From Butyrivibrio sp. (lineage in GTDB: Bacteria; Bacillota; Clostridia; Lachnospirales; Lachnospiraceae): a DNA stretch of 64,000 nucleotides. The position numbers were made by a program, and so were the translations under genes. The stretch is taken from assembly GCF_015056685.1 (NCBI RefSeq), contig NZ_SVFW01000001.1:62001-126000 (forward strand), written 5' to 3'. This document shows positions 1 to 8,167 of this stretch, in pieces. How positions within the stretch are numbered: position 1 is the first letter of the stretch; each line of letters opens with the position of its first letter. The notes below the pieces were generated by a model. That model was not told the origin of the DNA. It did no database searches and saw only the letters and a list, made by a program, of their open reading frames with translations.

Positions 1-294
1 CTTACGATTGGTGCAAGATGGCATCATGAGAGATATGATGGAAAAGGTTATCCTGAAGGCCTTGCCGGTGATAAAATACCTGAAGAAGCCAGGATCATTG
101 CTGTGGCAGATTCCTACGACGCCATGACGAGTAACAGAAGCTACAGACGCGGAATGCCCCAGGAAAAAGTAAGAGCAGAGATTGAAAAAGGTAAAGGTAC
201 ACAGTTTGACCCGTATTTTGCAGACATTATGCTTCAGATGATCGACGAAGATAAAAACTATGAAATGCGTGAAAAAGGCGATGGAGATGCCTGA
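1..294 (+). CDS. HD-GYP domain phosphodiesterase, C-terminal fragment
   Basis: The reading frame is open from base 1, so the gene begins outside the window. The first residues carry the HD-GYP signature HHERYDGKGYP, followed by the conserved segment IPEEARIIAVADSYDAMTS and a short helical tail. Proteins of this family hydrolyse cyclic di-GMP, or sometimes other cyclic dinucleotides, in the cytoplasm, often under a fused sensor domain; any such domain is off the left edge. It converges on a diguanylate cyclase at 322, and the two share a terminator. The domain is certain; the substrate is inferred from the family. Confidence 0.9.
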   Translation, partial: LTIGARWHHERYDGKGYPEGLAGDKIPEEARIIAVADSYDAMTSNRSYRRGMPQEKVRAEIEKGKGTQFDPYFADIMLQMIDEDKNYEMREKGDGDA

Positions 295-315
295 TCTTCA
301 ATCGCCTTTTTTATT
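272..315. terminator. Bidirectional terminator between HD-GYP gene and diguanylate cyclase gene
   Basis: An 11-bp stem (272-282 AAAAAGGCGAT with 301-311 ATCGCCTTTTT) is followed by T-rich sequence on both strands. The left arm lies inside the end of the HD-GYP coding region and the stop codon is in the loop. It can serve both convergent genes. Confidence 0.8.
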
Positions 316-321
316 TTCAAA

Positions 322-1761
322 TTAGTTTCTTGCAGCCTTTGATTCCATTTTGTCTTCATACATAAGCTTATCAGCTCTTTTAAATACATCGTTCATAGAA
401 GAATCCTTATCCTTGTCAAATACAGCCATTCCAATTGCTGCCGAGTATTTTTCCCAAGGTTCCCGGCTATCGTCTTCCATAAACAATTTGAAAGCAATCT
501 TAAGCTCCTCTAAAAGTTTCTCCCTGTTTTCGTAATCTCTATTTTCCAAAAGAACAACAAACTCATCTCCTCCTATACGAAATACCGGGGAATGGTCGTA
601 AGTAATGCAGATCTGATGACAAGCACCAAAAATATAGTCATTTCCATGTTCATGACCATAATTGTCATTGATTTTTTTCAAATTATTAAGATCAATCATG
701 ATAATTCCAAATCTGGCAATTCCTTTAGAAATATCCTCGTTTACACGTATTTCAGTTTTATCGTACCAAGCCTTGTTTTTCACATGGGTAAGAGCATCCT
801 GATAAGCCAGTATATCCATATGACTTACCTGACTCTTCATATCTTCGACTTTTCCTTCAGCATCAATTACATTTTTTACATATGTTCTCATATCCTGAGA
901 CATCTGATTGACAGCATCTGAAAGAGATTCTACTTCATTTTTGGTATGAATTCCCGGATCTTCATAGATTAGAAGCGTAGGATCAAGCTGATAATGACTC
1001 CTTTGAGCAAAAGAAACAACACTCTTTTCAAGCTTTCTAATAGGTTCTGTAATATTGCGGTTCATCCATAAAAGAAACAGCACAAAAAACATTGCACCTA
1101 AAAAGGCAATCAGGACAATATTTGCTGCTGTATAATTCTGAATGGCACGCTCTACGTCTTCAACTTCGATATCCACGCAAAGAGCTGCAAAATGCTCTCC
1201 TTTACTGTTTATAAGAGGCATCATAGCTGTATAATCATAGCCCCATGTACTGAAATTTTTAAAATAGGAAATATTGTTTAGATCAAGATAATGCTGATAC
1301 CGTTCAAGTTCCTCGAGTTCATATACATCTTTAAGTATAAAGCCAAGATAGTATCCATCAGGATCTGTTTTTCTTCCCTCCGCTGTATCAGCAGATATGA
1401 CATTCATCATTCCATAGTCATCACCATTCAAATATGGCTTAATTATATATAGGTAATGAATATCAAAATCCTCCATGATTGAATCCATAAAAGAAACAAG
1501 TTCTGTATATTTTTCAGATTCAATTCCTGTTTCCACACATTCCGAGAGATTTTCAATATCTATATGACTGTAAACATACTCTAAAACGTCAAGCATCCTC
1601 TTATTGTAAGACTCATATAGAGAATAATTGAATGATCTATATGTAAGTATGCTTAATACAAGACAAAGTAGTGTGATAAATGCAAGAATAAACAAAAAAA
1701 TGCTGCGCTTTAACGGTCTCTTGCTTTTACTTATAAACTGATCATCTTTTTGTAAATCCAT
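322..1761 (-). CDS. Membrane-bound diguanylate cyclase (sensor-HAMP-GGDEF)
   Basis: This 479-residue protein probably makes cyclic di-GMP from two GTP at the inner face of the membrane in response to an external cue. Two membrane segments (about residues 17-40 and 212-232) flank an extracytoplasmic domain of about 170 residues. A HAMP-like linker follows, then a GGDEF domain with an intact GGDEF motif at 397-401, so it is probably active. The inhibitory RxxD I-site, expected just before the motif, is absent (YDHSPVFRI at that place). The sensor domain could be a Cache-type fold but I cannot confirm this. The gene faces an HD-GYP gene, an opposed synthesis/degradation pair. Confidence 0.9.
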   Translation of the reverse strand: MDLQKDDQFISKSKRPLKRSIFLFILAFITLLCLVLSILTYRSFNYSLYESYNKRMLDVLEYVYSHIDIENLSECVETGIESEKYTELVSFMDSIMEDFDIHYLYIIKPYLNGDDYGMMNVISADTAEGRKTDPDGYYLGFILKDVYELEELERYQHYLDLNNISYFKNFSTWGYDYTAMMPLINSKGEHFAALCVDIEVEDVERAIQNYTAANIVLIAFLGAMFFVLFLLWMNRNITEPIRKLEKSVVSFAQRSHYQLDPTLLIYEDPGIHTKNEVESLSDAVNQMSQDMRTYVKNVIDAEGKVEDMKSQVSHMDILAYQDALTHVKNKAWYDKTEIRVNEDISKGIARFGIIMIDLNNLKKINDNYGHEHGNDYIFGACHQICITYDHSPVFRIGGDEFVVLLENRDYENREKLLEELKIAFKLFMEDDSREPWEKYSAAIGMAVFDKDKDSSMNDVFKRADKLMYEDKMESKAARN

Positions 1762-1796
1762 ATAAACTCTCCATAATTTATCATTTTATACATAAT

Positions 1797-1802
1797 ATTA
1801 TA
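1797..1802 (-). promoter_or_regulatory. Putative -10 box of the diguanylate cyclase promoter
   Basis: TATAAT on the minus strand, preceded by TGA so that it forms an extended -10, about 40 bases before the start codon. No good -35 hexamer is present. The whole 1762-1865 stretch is very AT-rich. Confidence 0.45.
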
Positions 1803-1864
1803 TCAATATTACATTTATATAAGTCAGTTTTATAAATACTTAAGAATTCTTTTTATAATTTTCC

Positions 1865-1902
1865 AAAAAAGACCTTCCATCAGCAAAGATGGAAGGTCTT
1901 TT
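1865..1902 (-). terminator. Terminator of the long ybeY/phoH operon
   Basis: A stem of about 13 bp (GACCTTCCATC with GATGGAAGGTC, loop of about 6) is followed by T-rich sequence in the minus direction. It begins just after the stop codon of the cyclo-ligase gene. A T-run on the other side would allow two-way action. Confidence 0.85.
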
Positions 1903-1903
1903 C

Positions 1904-2476
1904 CTACGCATTTAATACCATATCTACCGGAATATCATGAATTTCAGAAGGAACAACTTCTATAATCTGCTCTGTAAATGCAAGAGCTACAGACATGATA
2001 CCATTATATTTTGAAAGAAATCTGTCATAATAACCACCCCTGTATCCTATCCTGTTTCCCTTTTTATCAAAAGCAACACCGGGAATTATCACAAGCGTTT
2101 TTTCAGTAGGGCCCAAAAAAATCTTAGAGCTTTCATTTATCTCTGGCTCTCTTATCCCCATATAACCAGCTTTAAGATCAGAAAGCATTTCTATCTGAAT
2201 AAACTCCATAACTCCATTCTTTTTATCAGTACATTTAGGACAAAATACTTTTTTCCCACTTTCAAGAGAATGCTCTATAATCCCATCAGTGATCACTTCA
2301 CTTTTCATTGAAGCATAAATCAGGATATTTTCAGCATCCACATACTCTTTTAATCCAAAAAGCTTTTCAGCTATCAAACTGCTTTTTTCTTCAATTGCTT
2401 CTACTGAAAGCAGATTTCTTTTCTTTAGTACTTCTTTTCTTATTCTGTCTTTTTTATCAGCCGTTTCTTTTTGCAT
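1904..2476 (-). CDS. 5-formyltetrahydrofolate cyclo-ligase
   Basis: Converts 5-formyl-THF to 5,10-methenyl-THF with ATP, returning stored folate to the C1 pool in the cytoplasm. The C-terminal signature GNRIGYRGGYYDRFL is clear, as is a basic N-terminal DRIRKEVLKKR. I start at ATG 2476, giving 190 residues, normal for the family. A longer frame to 2521 adds 15 hydrophobic residues and lies inside the upstream gene. The start overlaps the end of the ECF gene by 20 bases, so translation is probably coupled. It is the last gene of the operon and relates to fhs and folD at 15960-18528. Confidence 0.93.
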   Translation of the reverse strand: MQKETADKKDRIRKEVLKKRNLLSVEAIEEKSSLIAEKLFGLKEYVDAENILIYASMKSEVITDGIIEHSLESGKKVFCPKCTDKKNGVMEFIQIEMLSDLKAGYMGIREPEINESSKIFLGPTEKTLVIIPGVAFDKKGNRIGYRGGYYDRFLSKYNGIMSVALAFTEQIIEVVPSEIHDIPVDMVLNA

Positions 2477-3038
2477 AATTCTTAAGCGCCACAAAAATAA
2501 TAACGAAATATATGAAACCAATCAACGCAGTGATAAACTGAACTACTGAAAATGTGTACTGGAATACCGGCATTTTCTGACGAAGTGGTGACTGCTCAGG
2601 GACAAATGTTGGCAAAAGCCACAACGAAATAGTCAATCCCATAAATACAGCCTTTAAAAGTGAACACAAAACTGCTTTAATGATAAGCTTAAGGCTATTG
2701 ATGCCATCCAAGTTCATTGTACCTAAATCTTTTTTCAAAATAAAATGCGTAGACACAACAAGAACAACATTCCCGAGCATGATAAATGGAATTATTGCCG
2801 GAACCACCATCATAACAGGTGAAGCCGCTATAAAGTATGCTGTTATCGGAGTAATAACAGATAAGGCGATCGCACATGGCAGATTAACAAGTGAAGCTGT
2901 GAGTAGAAGGCACGCATTTATAACCGGCCCTGTAATAAAAACACTTAAAGATTTGAAGATCTGACTTATAAGACAGATTGCCAAAAGAATCGCCGTTATC
3001 GCAATCTGCTTTGTTCCAAAAGAATTACTTTTTTTCAT
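2457..3038 (-). CDS. Putative ECF transporter S component
   Basis: A 193-residue protein, almost wholly hydrophobic, with about five or six predicted membrane segments and a short basic N-terminus. This matches the substrate-binding S subunits of energy-coupling-factor vitamin transporters, which work with shared EcfA/A'/T subunits encoded elsewhere. The substrate cannot be read from sequence. Overlap with the formyl-THF cyclo-ligase gene hints at folate or another pterin or cofactor, but this is inference. It overlaps the upstream flavoprotein gene by 4 bases. Confidence 0.65.
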   Translation of the reverse strand: MKKSNSFGTKQIAITAILLAICLISQIFKSLSVFITGPVINACLLLTASLVNLPCAIALSVITPITAYFIAASPVMMVVPAIIPFIMLGNVVLVVSTHFILKKDLGTMNLDGINSLKLIIKAVLCSLLKAVFMGLTISLWLLPTFVPEQSPLRQKMPVFQYTFSVVQFITALIGFIYFVIIFVALKNYAKRNG

Positions 3039-4714
3039 TTTTTACATATCCTCCCTGCCACATATTCTGCTATTTTCATTCCGTCCATCGCAGCAGACAT
3101 TATGCCACCTGCATAGCCTGCGCCTTCACCACAGGGAAAAAGTCCCTTCACATTAACAGATTCCCCGTTATCCCCCCTGACTATCCTGACTGGAGAAGAT
3201 GTTCTGGACTCCACACCTGATACAAGAGCATATTCGCTATTGTATCCATTAATCATTCGTCCAAATTTTTCCATACCTTGAACAAAAGCATTATTCAGAT
3301 CATCCGGAAGAATCTCATGTACATTTGCAAATACATAATCTCCTTTCATGGATGGAGTGTTTTCTATCAGTTTAAAATCTTTCTGAGTCTGAACCAATGT
3401 ATCATCCTCATTAGTCGAATCAGGCTCACCTGATACAGCTTCTTTAAACTTTCCATAATACTCAACAGGAATCTTGCCATTTCCTGCTTTAAAGGCCTTT
3501 TCCTCAAGGCCTCTTTGAAACTCTACACCGGAAAGTACATCATCACCGCCAAAATCTTTGGGATCAACTGTAATAATTATGGCAGAATTGGCATTTTTAC
3601 TGTCACGCTTGCTATAACTCATTCCATTTACAGCAAGTCTTCCCTTCTCAGATGATGCATTGACAACAAAGCCTCCGGGGCACATACAAAACGAATAAAC
3701 TCCTCTTCCGGAATCTGTAGTTGTTGTAAGCTTATATGGTGCAGGCTCCAAGGCCTTTGGATCAGCTATTTTGTACTGAGAATAATTTATCAGAGCCTGA
3801 GGATGCTCAACTCTGAATCCTACAGCGAAAGGCTTAGGATTCATTTCTACATTCTTATCCTTAAGCATATAAAATGTATCACGGGCGCTGTGACCTATTG
3901 CAAGAACAGCTTCGCTGCAAGGGATACATTCATCACCAACTTTGAGAGCTTTTATCTCACTGTCTTTTGAAACCTCGATCTCATCGACCTTTGATTCAAA
4001 CCTTACTTCACCGCCCCATTTTATGATATTGTTTCTCATGTTCTTAACAACATCTCTTAATATATCAGTACCGATATGTGGTTTGGCATCATATAAAATA
4101 TCTATGGGAGCGCCATTTTCTACAAATATCTTAAGTGCAGCTCTTCCTCTGCCATCCTTATCTTTGACCATGGTATTAAGTTTACCATCAGAAAAAGTTC
4201 CTGCTCCGCCTTCTCCAAACTGAACATTGGTGGTTTCGTCAAGCTCTCCGCTCTTCCAAAAATGTTCAACGATTTCTGTTCTTTTATCTACGTCAGAACC
4301 TCTTTCAAGAATTAGTGGCTTAAATCCATGTTTAGCAAGTACATATCCGCAAAAAAGTCCTGCCGGACCGGCACCTATAATAACAGGCCTAAGGTCTTCC
4401 TCCTTACCATGCTGATACTCATAAGGAAATGCATATCGTACAGGTTCAATTATAGAAACATCCTTATTCCTGCATTTCTTTACGACATCAGCTTCACTAA
4501 TGTTTTTCAAAGAAACATCAACAATATAAATATGATAGATCTCCGGCTTTTTTCTGGCATCGATCGAATGCCTGATAATTTCAAAGGATTCCATATCATC
4601 CACAGAAACTCGCAGTATCTTTGCAACCTTTGCCTTTAAGACATCATTTATTGTATCGTAATCATAGCTCTTATTCTCGTCATGAATTATCTTAATCTGG
4701 TTAATTCTTATCAT
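3035..4714 (-). CDS. FAD-dependent dehydrogenase (COG2509 type)
   Basis: A 559-residue cytoplasmic flavoprotein. Residues 1-100 form a small N-terminal domain. A dinucleotide-binding motif follows (VIIGAGPAGLFCGYVLAKHG near residue 112), then the family-typical NVQFGEGGAGTFSDGKL and a C-terminal FAD motif, LFPCGEGAGYAGGIMSAAMDGMK. The family is widespread in Firmicutes but its substrate is not established. It lies 56 bases after the next flavoprotein and overlaps the ECF S gene by 4 bases. Confidence 0.85.
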   Translation of the reverse strand: MIRINQIKIIHDENKSYDYDTINDVLKAKVAKILRVSVDDMESFEIIRHSIDARKKPEIYHIYIVDVSLKNISEADVVKKCRNKDVSIIEPVRYAFPYEYQHGKEEDLRPVIIGAGPAGLFCGYVLAKHGFKPLILERGSDVDKRTEIVEHFWKSGELDETTNVQFGEGGAGTFSDGKLNTMVKDKDGRGRAALKIFVENGAPIDILYDAKPHIGTDILRDVVKNMRNNIIKWGGEVRFESKVDEIEVSKDSEIKALKVGDECIPCSEAVLAIGHSARDTFYMLKDKNVEMNPKPFAVGFRVEHPQALINYSQYKIADPKALEPAPYKLTTTTDSGRGVYSFCMCPGGFVVNASSEKGRLAVNGMSYSKRDSKNANSAIIITVDPKDFGGDDVLSGVEFQRGLEEKAFKAGNGKIPVEYYGKFKEAVSGEPDSTNEDDTLVQTQKDFKLIENTPSMKGDYVFANVHEILPDDLNNAFVQGMEKFGRMINGYNSEYALVSGVESRTSSPVRIVRGDNGESVNVKGLFPCGEGAGYAGGIMSAAMDGMKIAEYVAGRICKK

Positions 4715-4770
4715 TTACATTTTCCTATAATCATATCATCCAAAAACACAAAATCTTTGCACAGCCAAAA

Positions 4771-6003
4771 CTATATCGATGCCACAGTTCCTGCGATGCT
4801 ACCTGAAGTAAAGGCCCATTGAAGATTGTAGCCTCCACATCTTCCATCAACATCCACAAGCTCTCCAACCACAAATATTCCGTCATGAGATATAGTGGTC
4901 ATATCATCCCTCACATCACCAAGGCTTACGCCACCTGATGTAACCTGAGACTGTAAATATCCATAATTGGAATCCAGCTTAATCTTATAATTTCTGTAGC
5001 TATCAAGAATACTAAGGACCATGCTTTCAGATATGTTCTTCATTTTCATGGATCTACCCATTTTCATCTTTTTTATGATCATATCTGTAATGTAGCTATT
5101 ATGAAATCCTGTTAAAAAGTCAGAAAGTGTTCTATCATCCCGAAGCCTAAGCATCTCTTTTTCCAGGGATAGATAATCATCCTCATCATAATCAGGGAAA
5201 AAGTTTACTACGGCTGTTATAGGCTTCTTTTCCTCTAACAGTCTTACAACTTTGGAACTTGCCTGCATCACAGGAATTCCTGAAATGCCATCCTTGGTTA
5301 TCTGAAGCTCGCCATATTCTTTTGCAACAATTTCTGTTCCAAGTAAAAATGAAATCTCAGCAAGACTTCTGACACCGCCTTCAGGCATTATCTCTTCCGG
5401 ATCAGCCTTAAATCCAACAAGAGCCGGATAAGTATCTTTAATGGAAAGCCCTAGCTTTTTGCATATATAATATCCATCTCCTGTGGACATAGTTGTTTTG
5501 GGCCCGGATAAAGAGCCTGTGGCAATAATCACCCTGTCAGCTTCATAAAATGTGTTATTTGTAATAACGCGGTACTTTTTTTCCTGCCCATCAGCAATTG
5601 GTTCAACAGATTTTAACTGTTCACCATATATCACAGTGATCCCAAGCCTTTTTATCTCATTTTCAAAAGCCTGCACAACGCTTTGCGCCTGCCCTGATAA
5701 AGGATATAAATATCCGTCTTCACTTTTTACAACTATTCCAAGTGATTTAAAAAAGCTAATAACATCTAAAACTCCATAGACAGAAAGCCACTGTTTCATT
5801 CTCTTTTCAGCGGCAGCATTATACATTTTCTCAGTCATGTTAAGGTTGGAGATATTGCACCTTCCATTACCTGTCATTGAGAGCTTTTTGCCAAGCTGAT
5901 TATTCTTTTCAATTATGGTTACTGATGCACCATTTCTGGCAGCATATATAGCGGCACACATTCCTGACGCACCACCACCGGCTACAATTATTCTTCTATC
6001 CAA
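4771..6003 (-). CDS. NAD(P)/FAD-dependent oxidoreductase (HI0933 / BaiN family)
   Basis: A 410-residue flavoprotein. It begins with an FAD-binding GGGASGMCAAIYAARNG motif, followed by the family signature KKLSMTGNGRCNISN, and ends with a second FAD contact VVGELVDVDGRCGGYNLQWA. The family includes enzymes reported to reduce bile-acid enones or act as broad flavin reductases; the substrate here is unknown. It starts 2 bases after the flippase stop codon, so it is co-translated. Confidence 0.85.
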   Translation of the reverse strand: MDRRIIVAGGGASGMCAAIYAARNGASVTIIEKNNQLGKKLSMTGNGRCNISNLNMTEKMYNAAAEKRMKQWLSVYGVLDVISFFKSLGIVVKSEDGYLYPLSGQAQSVVQAFENEIKRLGITVIYGEQLKSVEPIADGQEKKYRVITNNTFYEADRVIIATGSLSGPKTTMSTGDGYYICKKLGLSIKDTYPALVGFKADPEEIMPEGGVRSLAEISFLLGTEIVAKEYGELQITKDGISGIPVMQASSKVVRLLEEKKPITAVVNFFPDYDEDDYLSLEKEMLRLRDDRTLSDFLTGFHNSYITDMIIKKMKMGRSMKMKNISESMVLSILDSYRNYKIKLDSNYGYLQSQVTSGGVSLGDVRDDMTTISHDGIFVVGELVDVDGRCGGYNLQWAFTSGSIAGTVASI

Positions 6004-6005
6004 TT

Positions 6006-7646
6006 TTAATCCTCTAAACTTTTTTGAACTCCAAAATTACCGGCCAGCATCATAAACACATTTCCAAATGGAATCCTGCTTATTTCTTTTGCTGTAAGGC
6101 CCCTGAAGATGATCATAAGTACAATATAAAGAACTGAATATAAAATAAGTGCAATAAACAAAGTCAATATATCTCCTATCAAATTCAGGAAAATCACATT
6201 GATGATAAAAGCAAGAAGTCCTGAAAGTGCAGAACACAAAAGCGGCACTCCTACAGTTCTTATAAATTCCTGTCTGTACTTGAGCATCTTGCAAAGTAAG
6301 AAATAGCAGACAACGTCATACAAAACAAATGAAACAATAAGTGATATAAGGATCCCATATGCACCCATATTTGTAACAATCACCAGAATAACCATCATTA
6401 CAACATGGAGTATCCATGAGAGCAAAATTGAAACAAGCGCAAGTATTGCCTTTCCCATATGGTTTAGGAGCCATGAAAAGAAAATTGCTATTGGCGCAAA
6501 AACAATAAGAAGGCTTCCTAGTTCTATAAGGTAATTTGAAAGATCATTATTCTTACCAAATACAGCAATCTCAACCGTTTTGGCCATGACAAATATGAAA
6601 ACCATAACCGGCACAGATAAAGCAAAGAAACTATGGGCCAGAGACTTCAATCTGTCTTTTGCACCTGTTATCTCATCTCTTTCTATGCGTGCCATTATCC
6701 TGTTCCACATTTTTATAAATGGAACGATTGCTAATATAACAAATACAGAGATCAGGCTAAGAACGCGTCCTGCGTATACTCCGTAGTTAAGTATATAATC
6801 CCCCTCTGCAGCAATTCGTTTTTGATGTATAACATAAAAAACAATATCAAAAAGGATCACCAGTGCAGGTGTAATATATAAAGGAATTATTGACCTTACG
6901 GTAATAAGGACATCATTCTTATTGTCAAGATACCTTGGTGCTCCCTGCTTTACTATTTCTTTTATCTCATTTTTCCTGAGAACAAAGCTTACAACAATTT
7001 GAATAAAGCCGGCTATGACACCAATAAGTATTCCGATCATCATTCCTGTTGAACCATAGACGCTGCTTAGTTCATTAACATGGAAAAGATTATTGACCTT
7101 AAGTCCATAGTTATAGAGAAGTGCAGATATTATAGTTCCTGATACAAGAGCACACACTGCAATAAGCACATCTGAAACAACTATTGGTTTTGTATAGCCA
7201 AGTCCCTGAAGGTAACCTCTTAAAACGCCCTGTATTGACATAAATAAAGCGCATACAGCGACTATAATGCAATGAAATAATGATCTTGTAGAACCAAAGA
7301 GAATTTCCGAGCAGTAATAACTACTGATCAAAAGTACAGCAAAAACCATTAAACCACAGACTGCAAAAATTCTAAAAGACCTTACCATATTGGTCTGGGC
7401 ATTTAAATACTGTGACCTTCTGGCCCTGAGCCTTACCATTATCCAAACTGACTTTTGTACAGCGAGAATAAAAGCCAGGTATAGAATATAGAAAATGGCC
7501 ATAGGCCCTGCAACAAAGCCAGCCCCCTTGTCTCCATAGATCCTAAGGGTTACGATCTCATAAATCATCATTATAAGAACTGAAAAGAAAAACATTGATG
7601 TAATAACATCCGGTCTTATTCTTTTTTCCTCAAAATACTGCTTCAT
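6006..7646 (-). CDS. Polysaccharide/lipid flippase (MATE-like, SpoVB/MurJ superfamily)
   Basis: A 546-residue integral membrane protein with about 14 predicted helices, the usual number for oligosaccharide flippases of this superfamily. It probably moves a lipid-linked sugar or peptidoglycan precursor outward. The segment RGYLQGLGYTKPIVVSDVL resembles the RG.LQG motif of SpoVB-like proteins. No glycosyltransferase is nearby to suggest a particular glycan. It lies 17 bases after ybeY. Confidence 0.75.
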   Translation of the reverse strand: MKQYFEEKRIRPDVITSMFFFSVLIMMIYEIVTLRIYGDKGAGFVAGPMAIFYILYLAFILAVQKSVWIMVRLRARRSQYLNAQTNMVRSFRIFAVCGLMVFAVLLISSYYCSEILFGSTRSLFHCIIVAVCALFMSIQGVLRGYLQGLGYTKPIVVSDVLIAVCALVSGTIISALLYNYGLKVNNLFHVNELSSVYGSTGMMIGILIGVIAGFIQIVVSFVLRKNEIKEIVKQGAPRYLDNKNDVLITVRSIIPLYITPALVILFDIVFYVIHQKRIAAEGDYILNYGVYAGRVLSLISVFVILAIVPFIKMWNRIMARIERDEITGAKDRLKSLAHSFFALSVPVMVFIFVMAKTVEIAVFGKNNDLSNYLIELGSLLIVFAPIAIFFSWLLNHMGKAILALVSILLSWILHVVMMVILVIVTNMGAYGILISLIVSFVLYDVVCYFLLCKMLKYRQEFIRTVGVPLLCSALSGLLAFIINVIFLNLIGDILTLFIALILYSVLYIVLMIIFRGLTAKEISRIPFGNVFMMLAGNFGVQKSLED

Positions 7647-7663
7647 ACTTCTGCTCCCAAATA

Positions 7664-8167
7664 TCAGTCCCTGGTAATTCCAAGTGCCTCTAAAACTTCT
7701 CTCTGCTTATTTTCCATTACTGCAGCTTCATCCTCTTCCATATGATCATAGCCGCATAAATGAAGCATACTGTGAGCTATAAGAAAGGCAAATTCCCTCT
7801 TTTCGCTATGCCCATACTCTTTTGCCTGCTCTCTTACCCTGTTCTCATTGACAACAATGTCCCCAAACATTATATTGCCTGTATCAGGGTTCAAAAGATC
7901 TATATTCTGCTCACCATCCATTACGGAAAAATCACCGGGATTCTCGTAACTAACATTAGGAAAAGAAAGAACATCAGTAGGTCTGTCAATTTCCCTGAAT
8001 TCATTATTCATTTCCCTGATGCCTTCATCATCTGTAATTATAAGACTTATCTCGACTTCATGATCGCACCCCTCTGTCTCAAGGACCTTAGCGGCTACAA
8101 GAGTTGCGACCTCTTCTATATCAAAATCAAATTTTGCACCTACTTCATTATCTACGTAAAAAACCAT
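7664..8167 (-). CDS. ybeY: Endoribonuclease YbeY
   Basis: A 167-residue single-strand endoribonuclease needed for 16S rRNA 3'-end maturation and ribosome quality control. The zinc site HSMLHLCGYDH, with its three spaced histidines, is intact, and the conserved RPTDVLSFP segment is present. Its start overlaps the end of the PgpH-like gene by 20 bases. The order phoH - pgpH-like - ybeY is the usual Firmicutes arrangement. Confidence 0.96.
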   Translation of the reverse strand: MVFYVDNEVGAKFDFDIEEVATLVAAKVLETEGCDHEVEISLIITDDEGIREMNNEFREIDRPTDVLSFPNVSYENPGDFSVMDGEQNIDLLNPDTGNIMFGDIVVNENRVREQAKEYGHSEKREFAFLIAHSMLHLCGYDHMEEDEAAVMENKQREVLEALGITRD

